In this document: positions 25,810 to 34,137 of the stretch, piece by piece
Layout of the letters: each line of letters opens with the position of its first letter
Position numbering within the stretch: the first letter of the stretch is position 1
NCBI GenBank assembly: GCA_028284285.1
Contig: JANQSA010000001.1
Span: forward strand, 1-64,000
Direction: 5' to 3'
Source of the DNA: Croceivirga sp.
GTDB taxonomy: Bacteria > Bacteroidota > Bacteroidia > Flavobacteriales > Flavobacteriaceae
DNA: 64,000 nucleotides
Made by a program: the position numbers and the translations under genes
The notes under the pieces: model-generated
What the model was told of the DNA's origin: nothing
Database searches by the model: none
The model's input: the letters and a program-made list of their open reading frames with translations, nothing else

Positions 25810-25829
25810 GCTAATCCTGTTCTATCTTA
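25784..25829 (+). repeat. Segmental duplication, copy 1 core
   Basis: The AraC 3' end plus flank; includes the 19-nt exact match GCTAATCCTGTTCTATCTT (25810-25828) to the copy at 26547-26565. Weaker similarity continues into the next coding start (25870). Confidence 0.7.
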
Positions 25830-25869
25830 AGACATATTCTTTTCAGAGCTTTGGGGGAAAGACCAAAAA

Positions 25870-25986
25870 ATGAAGAGAACCTCTGTTTTCTTCTTTCTTG
25901 GTTGGGTAGCGGTGACATTTTTACATGCATTGCAAACCAATAGCTTTTGCAAAGCCGGAGATTTCACAACTAAACAATTTGGATGA
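25870..25986 (+). pseudogene. Truncated copy of the DUF4440-type secreted protein gene
   Basis: A 38-codon frame reads MKRTSVFFFLGWVAVTFLHA and then LQTNSF before an unrelated tail and TGA. Its first 25 codons align in frame with MKKTCLLLFLGLAGVTLLNS of the intact gene at 26602, and its upstream flank also aligns. It is therefore the signal-peptide end of a duplicated gene whose remainder has been lost. Its TGA overlaps the ATG at 25983 as ATGA. Confidence 0.7.
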
Positions 25987-26486
25987 TGAAAACTAGCGTA
26001 ATCGCTTTTTACTTTTTGGTAATGGGCCCTATTGGATTATGCCAAGATCCGGAGACGATCCTTTCGACCGAAAAAATAAATTCTCCAACCATTCATTATG
26101 CTTATGTAAAGAAGATAGAAAATGAATGCCTTTTAAATGAGTGGAATCACCTTAGAGCAGCAGTAGTCCGTTATGACATAAAGCAATCCGATGTTTTTGA
26201 CGGAATTGAATCCTATCGGGTTACCTTTTCAAACGGAAAGGATACAGTGGTGGCTATTTATGGACCCGATGGAGAAATAGAGCGAACCTTTGAATATTAT
26301 AAAGATGTGCGAATTCCTAAACCTATATTGAAAAAAGTCTTAGCGGAGTATGTGAATTGGAGAGTTTTGGAAAGTGTACATCTGGTTTTTTATGGTAAAA
26401 CAACTCCTCTGGAAGAGAAGTTCAAGGTAAAAATGGAAAGAAACGGAAAACAAATATGGTTAAGATATACTCTCACCGATATCTAA
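25983..26486 (+). CDS. Secreted protein, PepSY-like (beta-lactamase-inhibitor-like) fold suspected
   Basis: This is a 167-residue protein with two adjacent ATGs (25983, 25986) and a signal peptide ending near Gly-Leu-Cys-Gln. The segment ESYRVTFSNGKDTVVAIYGP then GEIERTFEYYKDVRIPKPIL, LKKVLAEYVNWRVLESVHLV resembles the PepSY-like/DUF2874 pattern (beta strands followed by a helix with an I-P-K/S start), but this is tentative. It lies between the two halves of a duplicated AraC/DUF4440 segment and is coupled to the truncated gene by an ATGA overlap. Confidence 0.6.
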   Translation: MMKTSVIAFYFLVMGPIGLCQDPETILSTEKINSPTIHYAYVKKIENECLLNEWNHLRAAVVRYDIKQSDVFDGIESYRVTFSNGKDTVVAIYGPDGEIERTFEYYKDVRIPKPILKKVLAEYVNWRVLESVHLVFYGKTTPLEEKFKVKMERNGKQIWLRYTLTDI

Positions 26487-26504
26487 TTGCTCATTCAAAG
26501 TTGT

Positions 26505-26566
26505 TCGACTAGTTTTACTCCTGGCAAAATTAGCACCTGGGGATACGCTAATCCTGTTCTATCTTT
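26505..26566 (+). repeat. Segmental duplication, copy 2 with AraC tail remnant
   Basis: A frame reading TPGKIST just before the exact 19-nt match at 26547-26565 corresponds to TPGKIRTLV, the last residues of the AraC gene at 25039. Only the AraC tail survives here, so the regulator copy was deleted. Confidence 0.65.
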
Positions 26567-26581
26567 AGATCAATTCCTTTC

Positions 26582-26589
26582 TAACTTTG
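26582..26589 (+). promoter_or_regulatory. Putative -7 box of the DUF4440-type gene
   Basis: TAACTTTG matches TAnnTTTG and lies 12 bp before the ATG at 26602. The duplicated copy upstream reads GAGCTTTG at the equivalent place, so the box appears lost there. Confidence 0.4.
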
Positions 26590-26601
26590 CAAAAAATTAA
26601 A

Positions 26602-27291
26602 ATGAAAAAAACCTGTCTTCTTTTGTTTCTTGGTTTAGCAGGAGTAACCTTACTAAACTCCCAACCAACCCGTAGCTCAATGGACTACGCTTTGTACTCG
26701 GTTAAAATTCTTGAAGATGGGTCCTACATAGAGGGAGCGGAGAATATAAAAACCTATGACAGTGAAAACCCTTTTGTGATCCAATCCCTAAAAAGGATTT
26801 ACGGAGTAGCAGCTAATGACCGGTATCGCTATGAAATCAATTCCATTGTGTCCGCAGGCAGAACTTACAAAGAGATTACCATAGTAGAAACGGGGAAGGA
26901 TCAAAAAAGGGCATTTGAATTTATGGCCCGGACGGAAGATGCCAATGTTGCACTAATGCAAAAGCAAATAGCACAACGCAGGAATGAATGGATTGAACGC
27001 TGCAATGCTAATGATGCTAGCGATTTGGTGACGAATCTTTATTCCCGAGATCCCATATATTTCAATCATAAAAAGGTAATTGCTTCCCGGGATGCTCTCA
27101 TCAAGGCGTATGGCTATATGAATGATGAAAAGTATTCCCTGCAGCTTACACCAATGCATGTGGAAATCGTTTCCAGTGATGTTGCTTTTGAAATAGGCCA
27201 ATGTTCAGGATCATACCGGGGAAAATATGTTCTGGTTTGGAAGAAAGACAAAAAGGACAGGTGGAGGATACTGATTGATTCCAATATCTAA
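26602..27291 (+). CDS. Secreted protein with SnoaL/DUF4440-like C-terminal domain
   Basis: The ATG at 26602 begins a signal peptide (MKKTCLLLFLGLAGVTLLNS); 229 residues. The middle region has no clear family. From about residue 120 the pattern RRNEWIERCNANDASDLVTN, SRDPIYFNHKKVIASRDALI and RGKYVLVWKKDKKDRWRILI matches an NTF2-like DUF4440/SnoaL fold, often a ligand-binding or unknown-function module. Part of the gene's 5' end is duplicated upstream. Function unknown. Confidence 0.75.
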   Translation: MKKTCLLLFLGLAGVTLLNSQPTRSSMDYALYSVKILEDGSYIEGAENIKTYDSENPFVIQSLKRIYGVAANDRYRYEINSIVSAGRTYKEITIVETGKDQKRAFEFMARTEDANVALMQKQIAQRRNEWIERCNANDASDLVTNLYSRDPIYFNHKKVIASRDALIKAYGYMNDEKYSLQLTPMHVEIVSSDVAFEIGQCSGSYRGKYVLVWKKDKKDRWRILIDSNI

Positions 27292-27424
27292 GGGCGCTTA
27301 CATCAGATCCCCTGGACTTTCCATTTTATACCAAAAAAACAGATCCTTCGGGAGAAGGCAAGTACCTCGCTTTTATTAGGCGTTGAATTAAAAATGAAAG
27401 TACGGTAAGCGGAAAAAATACCCG

Positions 27425-27432
27425 TATCTTTG
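27425..27432 (+). promoter_or_regulatory. Putative -7 box of typA
   Basis: TATCTTTG matches TAnnTTTG. It supports the ATG at 27451, giving a leader of about 12 nt. No canonical -33 was found. Confidence 0.4.
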
Positions 27433-27450
27433 CGCGCTCAAAAGCAGGCC

Positions 27451-29247
27451 ATGCAGCAAATTAAAAACATCGCCATTATAGCCCACGTAGATCACGGGAA
27501 AACCACTTTGGTGGATAAGATCATGTACCATTGCCGATTGTTCCGGGAAAATGAGAACAAAGGGGAATTGATTTTGGACAACAATGACCTGGAGCGGGAA
27601 CGTGGCATTACCATAGTGTCCAAGAACGTTTCCGTGGTGTATAAAGACACCAAGATCAATATTATTGATACTCCCGGGCACGCTGATTTTGGTGGGGAAG
27701 TGGAACGGGTACTGAATATGGCTGATGGGGTGTTGCTCCTGGTAGATGCTTTTGAAGGGCCCATGCCACAGACGCGCTTTGTATTACAAAAGGCCATTGC
27801 GCTGGGGTTAAAGCCTTGTGTGGTGATCAACAAGGTGGATAAGGAAAACTGCGATCCGGAAGGGGTCCATGAAAAGGTGTTTGATTTGATGTTTGAGCTG
27901 GGAGCAGAGGAATGGCAGTTGGATTTCCCCACGGTGTATGGTTCAGCTAAACAGGGGTGGATGAGTGAAGACTGGCAACACCCTACCGACTCCATTGCGC
28001 CTTTGTTGGATATGGTGTTGGAACATGTTCCGGAATTCAAACCGCAAGAGGGAACCACCCAGTTGTTAATCACTTCGTTGGATTTTTCTTCTTTTACAGG
28101 TAGGATAGCTATAGGGCGATTGCAACGGGGTGCTTTGAAGGAAAATCAGCAAGTGACTCTGGTAAAACGGGATGGTGCCCTGGTGAAATCCAGGATCAAA
28201 GAGGTCTTTGTTTTTGACGGCTTAGGCCGAAAAAAAGTACAGGAGGTACAAACGGGAGATATTTGTGCCCTGGTCGGTATGGAAGGTTTTGATATTGGAG
28301 ATACCGTAGCCGATCTTGAACAACCTGAGGGATTGAAAACTATCGCTATTGACGAACCTACTATGAGCATGCTGTTCACCATTAACGATAGCCCATTTTT
28401 TGGAAAAGATGGAAAATATGTCACTTCCCGTCACCTCAAAGAACGCCTGGAACGTGAACTGGAAAAAAACCTGGCGCTACGGGTGGAAGAAACCGATAGC
28501 GCGGACAAGTTTATGGTCTACGGCCGGGGGGTGTTGCACCTTTCCGTGTTAATAGAGACCATGCGTCGCGAAGGCTATGAACTTCAAATAGGACAACCCC
28601 AGGTAATCATAAAGGAAATCGACGGGATGAAATGTGAACCTGTGGAGCATTTGACCATAGATCTTCCCGAGGAGGTTTCCGGTAAGGCCGTGGAGCTGGT
28701 TTCCATTCGTAAAGGGGAGATGATCAGTATGGAAGCCAAAGGCAGCAGGATGGTCTGCGAATTTCATATTCCATCCAGGGGTATTATTGGCCTGAGGAAT
28801 CAACTATTAACCGCTACCGCCGGAGAGGCTATTATGGCGCATCGGTTTTTGGAATACCAACCACTAAAGGGGGAAATAGCCCAACGTATCAATGGCTCTT
28901 TAGTTTCTATGGAGAACGGGACAGCTATTCCCTATTCCATAGATAAACTGCAGGAACGGGGGAAATTCTTTATTGATCCGGGGGAGGATATTTACGAGGG
29001 ACAGGTAATCGGAGAGAATTCCCGCCAGGACGATATGGTAGTGAATGTTACCAAAACCAAAAAGCTGACCAATGTACGCGCTGCCGGGGCGGACGATAAA
29101 TCAAAGATTGTCCCGGCCATCAAGTTTTCACTGGAGGAAGCCCTGGAATACATCCAAAAAGACGAATATGTGGAGGTGACACCCAATCACCTTCGATTGC
29201 GAAAAATTCATTTGAAAGAGGTAGACCGGAAACGGAACAAAGGATAG
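27451..29247 (+). CDS. typA: Ribosome-associated translational GTPase TypA/BipA
   Basis: This is a 598-residue translation-factor GTPase that binds the ribosome and helps assembly or stress responses. The start at 27451 (MQQIKNIAIIAHVDHGKTTL) is the conserved family start. G motifs are HVDHGKTT (residues 12-19), DTPGHADFGGEV and NKVDKENCDP. Later come the EF-G-like domains and the BipA-specific C-terminal domain (NVRAAGADDKSKIVPAIKFS, EYVEVTPNHLRLRK). Single gene with its own putative promoter. Highly conserved, no oddities. Confidence 0.97.
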   Translation: MQQIKNIAIIAHVDHGKTTLVDKIMYHCRLFRENENKGELILDNNDLERERGITIVSKNVSVVYKDTKINIIDTPGHADFGGEVERVLNMADGVLLLVDAFEGPMPQTRFVLQKAIALGLKPCVVINKVDKENCDPEGVHEKVFDLMFELGAEEWQLDFPTVYGSAKQGWMSEDWQHPTDSIAPLLDMVLEHVPEFKPQEGTTQLLITSLDFSSFTGRIAIGRLQRGALKENQQVTLVKRDGALVKSRIKEVFVFDGLGRKKVQEVQTGDICALVGMEGFDIGDTVADLEQPEGLKTIAIDEPTMSMLFTINDSPFFGKDGKYVTSRHLKERLERELEKNLALRVEETDSADKFMVYGRGVLHLSVLIETMRREGYELQIGQPQVIIKEIDGMKCEPVEHLTIDLPEEVSGKAVELVSIRKGEMISMEAKGSRMVCEFHIPSRGIIGLRNQLLTATAGEAIMAHRFLEYQPLKGEIAQRINGSLVSMENGTAIPYSIDKLQERGKFFIDPGEDIYEGQVIGENSRQDDMVVNVTKTKKLTNVRAAGADDKSKIVPAIKFSLEEALEYIQKDEYVEVTPNHLRLRKIHLKEVDRKRNKG

Positions 29248-29249
29248 TT

Positions 29250-29335
29250 TTGTTATTTCTAACGAACGGGAGAAATCTGGATTTCTCAATCGTCCCGATA
29301 AAATTATCAGGGACTCATTTCGAAATGACTACGGG
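29250..29335. repeat. REP-like composite palindromic element
   Basis: The spacer between typA and the convergent kinase gene holds AGAAAT/ATTTCT (29271-29286), a GTCCC(T)GATAA-type palindrome (29292-29314) and the perfect 14-bp palindrome TCATTTCGAAATGA (29315-29328). It resembles the dispersed GTCATTTCGA elements of Bacteroidota and may also end transcription from both sides. Confidence 0.55.
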
Positions 29336-29336
29336 A

Positions 29337-30095
29337 TTAACTTAAGTGCCCGTGATGCTGTTCCCTGAGACAAGCAATAGCCGCGCCAATGATCCCCGCA
29401 TGGTTCATCAATTCCGCTTTTACCACCCGGGTATCCAATTGAAGGAGATGTTCAAATTCATCCCATTTTTTGGAGATGCCTCCGCCTATGATCAAAAGGT
29501 CCGGAGCCACTATGGTTTCAACGTGCTTTAGGAATTTATTAAAGCGTTTTGCCCATCTGTCATAGGTCAACCCTTCCCGTTCACGAGCTCCTGATGACGC
29601 CCAGTCTTCAATTTTTTTATACTTCTTATAAGGAATTTGGCCCAATTCGAAGTTGGCCAATAATTCCCCATTGTAAAATGCGCCACTTCCGAGTCCGGTT
29701 CCTACGGTAATCATGATCACCAGGCCTTGCTTTCCCCTTCCTACACCGTAATTCATGGAAGCATAGCCTGCAGCATCGGCATCATTCAATACGGTAAATT
29801 CATGTCCGGTAACCCTGGTGAACAGCTCATCAATATTGACCCCTACCCAACTTTTGTGCAAGTTGCTTTCGGACATACAAACCCCATTCTTTACAATAGA
29901 AGGGAACCCGCATCCTACCGGGCCTTCATATTCAAAATGGTCAACAATTTGTTTAATTACCTGGGCCATTTCATCGGGTTTTCGGGAAACCGGAGTGGGC
30001 ACCCTGAACCGTTCGGTTTGCATTTCCCCGGTTTCAGCGTTTACCAAGGCGCCTTTTATTCCCGAGCCTCCAATATCAATTCCTAAAAGTTCCAT
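29337..30095 (-). CDS. ppgK: ROK-family kinase, probable polyphosphate glucokinase
   Basis: This is a 252-residue cytosolic sugar kinase. The start MELLGIDIGGSGIKGALVNA is the phosphate-1 motif; later come VLNDADAAGYASMNYG and LVIMITVGTGLGSGAFYNGE (phosphate-2). The ROK zinc motif CxxGxxGC is absent, and ELGQIPYKKYKKIEDWASSG is like the strictly polyphosphate-dependent glucokinases. It would make glucose 6-phosphate from glucose with polyphosphate (or ATP). The start was chosen by family alignment over upstream codons. Specificity is inferred. Confidence 0.8.
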   Translation of the reverse strand: MELLGIDIGGSGIKGALVNAETGEMQTERFRVPTPVSRKPDEMAQVIKQIVDHFEYEGPVGCGFPSIVKNGVCMSESNLHKSWVGVNIDELFTRVTGHEFTVLNDADAAGYASMNYGVGRGKQGLVIMITVGTGLGSGAFYNGELLANFELGQIPYKKYKKIEDWASSGAREREGLTYDRWAKRFNKFLKHVETIVAPDLLIIGGGISKKWDEFEHLLQLDTRVVKAELMNHAGIIGAAIACLREQHHGHLS

Positions 30096-30195
30096 AAACA
30101 TGGGAAAATTTGAATTTTGGCAAAGAAACAAAAATCTTTTAGGTTGGTGAAAACTACATTTTAAGAATATCCAATAGTTGTTAACCTGCCTCTGA

Positions 30196-30879
30196 TCACA
30201 CGGCTTTCTGTATTACTTCGAACATTTTGCTGGCATCACATTTGATCGTTTTGTGCGGATATTTCAGGATTAAGGCATAATCATGTGTGGCCATTATGAT
30301 AGTACGTCCGCTTTCATTGATTTCCTGTAGCACCTTCATTACCTCAACACTGGTTTGCGGATCCAGGTTCCCAGTAGGCTCGTCGGCCAGGATAAGCTCG
30401 GGATCATTTAGTAACGCCCGGGCAATAGCAATACGTTGTTGCTCACCTCCGGATAGTTCATGCGGAAATTTAAAGCCTTTGGTTTTCATGCCTACTTTGC
30501 CCAGGACTTCCTCTATTTTGGCCTCTATTTTGGCGGGATCCACCCATCCCGTGGCCTTAAGCACAAACTTTAGATTGCTATTCACATTGCGATCCGGCAA
30601 CAACTTAAAGTCCTGGAAAACGATACCCAGTTTTCTTCGCAGGTAGGGAATGTCCTTTTCTTCGAGTGTTTTTAAATTGAAGTTTACTACCGTTGCTTCT
30701 CCCTGTCGTATTGGGAGGTCGCCATAAATGGTTTTCATAAAGCTGCTTTTTCCACTTCCGGTTTTACCTATGACGTACACAAATTCTCCTTTTTTCACCT
30801 GAAGGGTCACGTTGCCCAAAACCAGGTTCTCGTCTTGGAAGATAGCTACGTCCTGAAGTTTTAAAATGGTTTCCGGCAT
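30196..30879 (-). CDS. ftsE: Cell-division ABC transporter ATP-binding protein FtsE
   Basis: This is a 227-residue ATPase that with FtsX activates peptidoglycan hydrolases at the division septum. Walker A is G38-KTGSGKSS, the Q-loop is VFQDFKLLPDRNV (the FKLLP after the Q-loop is typical of FtsE), signature LSGGE at 142-146, Walker B LILADEPTGNLD at 162-173 and switch His in MATHDY. Cytosolic, peripheral to the membrane. ftsX is not adjacent, which is normal in many Bacteroidota. Single gene. Confidence 0.9.
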   Translation of the reverse strand: MPETILKLQDVAIFQDENLVLGNVTLQVKKGEFVYVIGKTGSGKSSFMKTIYGDLPIRQGEATVVNFNLKTLEEKDIPYLRRKLGIVFQDFKLLPDRNVNSNLKFVLKATGWVDPAKIEAKIEEVLGKVGMKTKGFKFPHELSGGEQQRIAIARALLNDPELILADEPTGNLDPQTSVEVMKVLQEINESGRTIIMATHDYALILKYPHKTIKCDASKMFEVIQKAV

Positions 30880-31028
30880 ATGCTGAGATATAGGTAAAAA
30901 CGTTTTAAAAGCAAGCTGTTTATAAAATCACTTTGAAAAAAACGAACAATATTGCTGTTTGTTCATATCAAAAGTACTAAGTTCTACAGTTAAAAATGCT
31001 TTTAATCCTGTATTTGAAGGGATAACTA

Positions 31029-31058
31029 TTTGCTCAAAATAACAGCCGATATACTTTG
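31029..31058 (+). promoter_or_regulatory. Putative promoter of the TPR/barrel operon
   Basis: TTTG at 31029 and TATACTTTG at 31050 are separated by 17 bp, near the TTTG-N19-TAnnTTTG consensus with one extra base in the -7 box. Confidence 0.4.
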
Positions 31059-31110
31059 GCGCGGATTTTGACGTTAGCAATATAACAATCAGAGAACCAC
31101 GTAGAACACT

Positions 31111-34100
31111 ATGAATAGGAAGAACTGTATCATTCCTCTCCTTTTTTTTGGATCATTTTTTTTCGGAACCGCTCAGGAAACCCAGATTTTTTCCCATCCT
31201 AACAAATCCTATCAGGATGCGTTAAGCTTGTACAACAATCAACAGTATCAGGCAGCCATGGCCCTTTTTGAAAAGGTTGCGGCGACCACAAAGGATGAGG
31301 AAACCAAGGCCAACAGCGCATACTATACCGCCAATGCCGCCATTCGTTTAAATCAACGAGGTGCGGACCAGCTCATGGAGGATTTTGTAGAGCGCTATCC
31401 CACTTCAACCAAGCGCAATGCTGCTTTTATGGATGTGGCGGATTATTATTTTGAAACCGGAAAATACCCTTACGCTTTAAAATGGTACAAAAAAGTGGAA
31501 CAATATTCCATGTCCCGGAAAGACCGGGAACGCTTCCATTTTAATATGGGTTATTCCTACTATGCGGCTAACCGCCCTAAAGAGGCGGAACGGTATTTGA
31601 GCAGGGTATCCAATTCTCAAAAATTCGGAGCTCAGGCAAAGTATTATCTGGGATATATTGCCTATGAACAGGACGATTATGATGCCGCCAATGAACGTTT
31701 CGATAAAATCACAGATCCCGACCTGCTGGAAGAAAAACTCTCATATTACCAGGCAGATCTCAATTTTAAACTGGGCAATTTTGAAGAAGCCATTGCCATG
31801 GCGGAAAAACAACTTCCCAAATCCAATAGACGGGAAGTTTCTGAGCTCAATAAAATCATTGGTGAGAGCTATTTTAATTTGGGGCAATACGATAATGCCA
31901 TTCCCTATCTCAAAAAATATAAAGGAAAACGGGGTAAATGGAGTAATACTGATTTTTATCTCCTGGGCTATAGTTACTACAAACAAGATGATTTTGAAAG
32001 TGCTATCGGTCAGTTCAACAAAATCATTGATGGCAGTAATGCGGTGGCCCAAAACGCCTATTATCATCTGGCAGAATGTTATCTGAAACTCAACAAGAAA
32101 TCCGAGGCGCTCAATGCTTTTAGGAATGCCTCGCAAATGGATTTTAGTCCTGAAATTGAAAAGGACGCTTTGCTGAACTATGCGCGCTTGAGTTATGAAA
32201 TTGGAAATGCGTATGAACCGGTGCCCCAGGTAATGACCGCCTATTTGCAGAAGTATCCCAAAGATGAACATGAAGCAGAGATTAAGAAACTACTGGTAGA
32301 TTCTTTTATCACTTCAAAAGACTTTGCCGGAGCTATGGAGTTGTTGGAAAAGAACCCCAATTATGCAGGGAAAGCCACCTACCAGAAGGTAGCCTATTAC
32401 CTGGGGGTCGAATTATTTGTAAACAATGATTATGAAGGTGCTTTGGAGGCTTTTGAAAAATCGTTAAACGCTGCCTCGGATCCACTCTTCAAAGCTAGAG
32501 GACAGTACTGGAAGGCAGAATCTGCATATCGCCTGAATCGCTTTGAAGACGCATTGGCCGGGTTTAAGGCATTTCAGCAAAGCCCGATGGCCAGGGAGTT
32601 AGAGGAGTACAAACAATTGGATTACAATCTGGGGTATTGCTATTTTAAACAGAGGGAGTATAGCAATGCCATTGCCGCTTTCAAGAGGGCTTCAAAATCG
32701 GATGAATCCGATATAAAGGCAGATGCTTTATTGCGAATGGGGGACAGCTATTTTGTATCCAGCGACTACCGTGCTGCCTATGCTGCCTATGACGAGGCCT
32801 CCCGGCTAAACAGCCCGGAAAGGGACTATGCCGCCTATCAAAAAGCGATGTGTAGCGGATTCTTAGGCAACAATTCAACCAAAATTGAAGAATTGGGGCA
32901 ATTTTTACGTCGCTATCCCAAATCTTCCCTTCAGGACGATGCACTTTTTGAGCTGGCCAATACCTATGTAAAAACCAATACTATTTCGGAAGGGTTGCGT
33001 ACGTATGATCAATTGATCGACCGGTTTGGAAGAAGCAAGTTTGCGCCACAAGCCATGTTGCGGCAAGGGCTGGTACACTATAATGCCAGCAGCTACGAAA
33101 AAGCAATACAAAAACTAAAGGCAGTAGTAGCCCAATATCCCAAATCGCAAGAAGCCAAGCAAGCGGTGGCTACCGCAAAACTGGTATATGTAGATATGGG
33201 TCGTGTTAGTGAGTATGCAGCCTGGGCCAGGAATCTGGATATTGTAGAAGTCACGGATTCCGAATTGGATGATGCCAGTTTTGAAGCTGCGGACCGGAAA
33301 TATGTGGAAGGAAAGACTGAAGCCGCTATACGGGCGTTTGAAGAGTATCTAAAGGAATTTCCCAATGGGCTCCATGCTGTTCAGGCCAATTTTACTTTGG
33401 CACAATTGTACTTTTCCAAGACAGATAAGCAAAAAGCATTGCCCTATTATATTGCCGTTACGGATCAGGGGAGCAATGAGTACAGTGAACAGGCGCTGAC
33501 CCGGGTCTGTGAGATCTTAGTGTCCGGACAGGACTACCAAAAAGCGATTCCGTTCCTGGTACAACTGGAAGAAACAGCGGAAATTGATCAGAACAGGACC
33601 TTTGCGCAAAGCAATTTAATGAAAGGATACTACGAGCAGAAGGACTATCAAAATACACTCGCTTACGCGGAGAAAGTATTGAGGGAGGGTACTATTGATA
33701 GCCGGATTAGAAGCGATGCACAGATCATGATAGCCCGCGCAGCCATTGCGACCGGAAATGAACAATTGGCGGAGACCGCTTTTGCCGAAGTAAAAAATAG
33801 CGCTACAGGGGAAGCTGGTGCTGAAGCCTGGTACTACGATGCGTATTTTAAAAATAAACAGGCCGATTTTGAAGCTTCCAATATTGCCGTACAAAAGTTG
33901 GTCAAGGACTTTTCTTCCTACAAGGAATGGGGGGGTAAGGGATTAGTACTGATGGCTAAGAATTTTTATGCCCTGGAAGATGCTTTTCAGGCCACCTATA
34001 TTTTGGAAAGTGTAATTGAAAACTTTTCCGAATATCCTGAAATTGTAGCAGCGGCTAAAGGAGAGCTTTCCTTGATAAAATCCAGGGAGGCCGAGATCAA

Positions 34101-34128
34101 TTCATCAATCGATCCTAACGGTAATTAA
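31111..34128 (+). CDS. Large secreted TPR protein
   Basis: This is a 1005-residue protein with a signal peptide (MNRKNCIIPLLFFGSFFFGT then Ala-Gln). The mature part is a continuous array of tetratricopeptide repeats, for example ALSLYNNQQYQAAMALFEKV, FNMGYSYYAANRPKEAERYL, YNLGYCYFKQREYSNAIAAF and FTLAQLYFSKTDKQKALPYY. About twenty units are recognisable, with YPKS/YPT loops between. A periplasmic scaffold for protein assembly or transport is likely. It ends 9 bp before a barrel-protein gene, so the two form an operon and probably act together at the outer membrane. Confidence 0.85.
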   Translation: MNRKNCIIPLLFFGSFFFGTAQETQIFSHPNKSYQDALSLYNNQQYQAAMALFEKVAATTKDEETKANSAYYTANAAIRLNQRGADQLMEDFVERYPTSTKRNAAFMDVADYYFETGKYPYALKWYKKVEQYSMSRKDRERFHFNMGYSYYAANRPKEAERYLSRVSNSQKFGAQAKYYLGYIAYEQDDYDAANERFDKITDPDLLEEKLSYYQADLNFKLGNFEEAIAMAEKQLPKSNRREVSELNKIIGESYFNLGQYDNAIPYLKKYKGKRGKWSNTDFYLLGYSYYKQDDFESAIGQFNKIIDGSNAVAQNAYYHLAECYLKLNKKSEALNAFRNASQMDFSPEIEKDALLNYARLSYEIGNAYEPVPQVMTAYLQKYPKDEHEAEIKKLLVDSFITSKDFAGAMELLEKNPNYAGKATYQKVAYYLGVELFVNNDYEGALEAFEKSLNAASDPLFKARGQYWKAESAYRLNRFEDALAGFKAFQQSPMARELEEYKQLDYNLGYCYFKQREYSNAIAAFKRASKSDESDIKADALLRMGDSYFVSSDYRAAYAAYDEASRLNSPERDYAAYQKAMCSGFLGNNSTKIEELGQFLRRYPKSSLQDDALFELANTYVKTNTISEGLRTYDQLIDRFGRSKFAPQAMLRQGLVHYNASSYEKAIQKLKAVVAQYPKSQEAKQAVATAKLVYVDMGRVSEYAAWARNLDIVEVTDSELDDASFEAADRKYVEGKTEAAIRAFEEYLKEFPNGLHAVQANFTLAQLYFSKTDKQKALPYYIAVTDQGSNEYSEQALTRVCEILVSGQDYQKAIPFLVQLEETAEIDQNRTFAQSNLMKGYYEQKDYQNTLAYAEKVLREGTIDSRIRSDAQIMIARAAIATGNEQLAETAFAEVKNSATGEAGAEAWYYDAYFKNKQADFEASNIAVQKLVKDFSSYKEWGGKGLVLMAKNFYALEDAFQATYILESVIENFSEYPEIVAAAKGELSLIKSREAEINSSIDPNGN

Positions 34129-34137
34129 TCAAGACCT

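Noticed and set aside
29337-30095. Classical ATP glucokinase or ROK repressor
   Set aside because: No helix-turn-helix is present and the CxxGxxGC zinc motif is missing, so a polyphosphate-type ROK kinase fits better.
30196-30879. FtsE lacking an adjacent ftsX as a sign of gene loss
   Set aside because: In many Bacteroidota ftsX is encoded elsewhere, so the separation alone means nothing.
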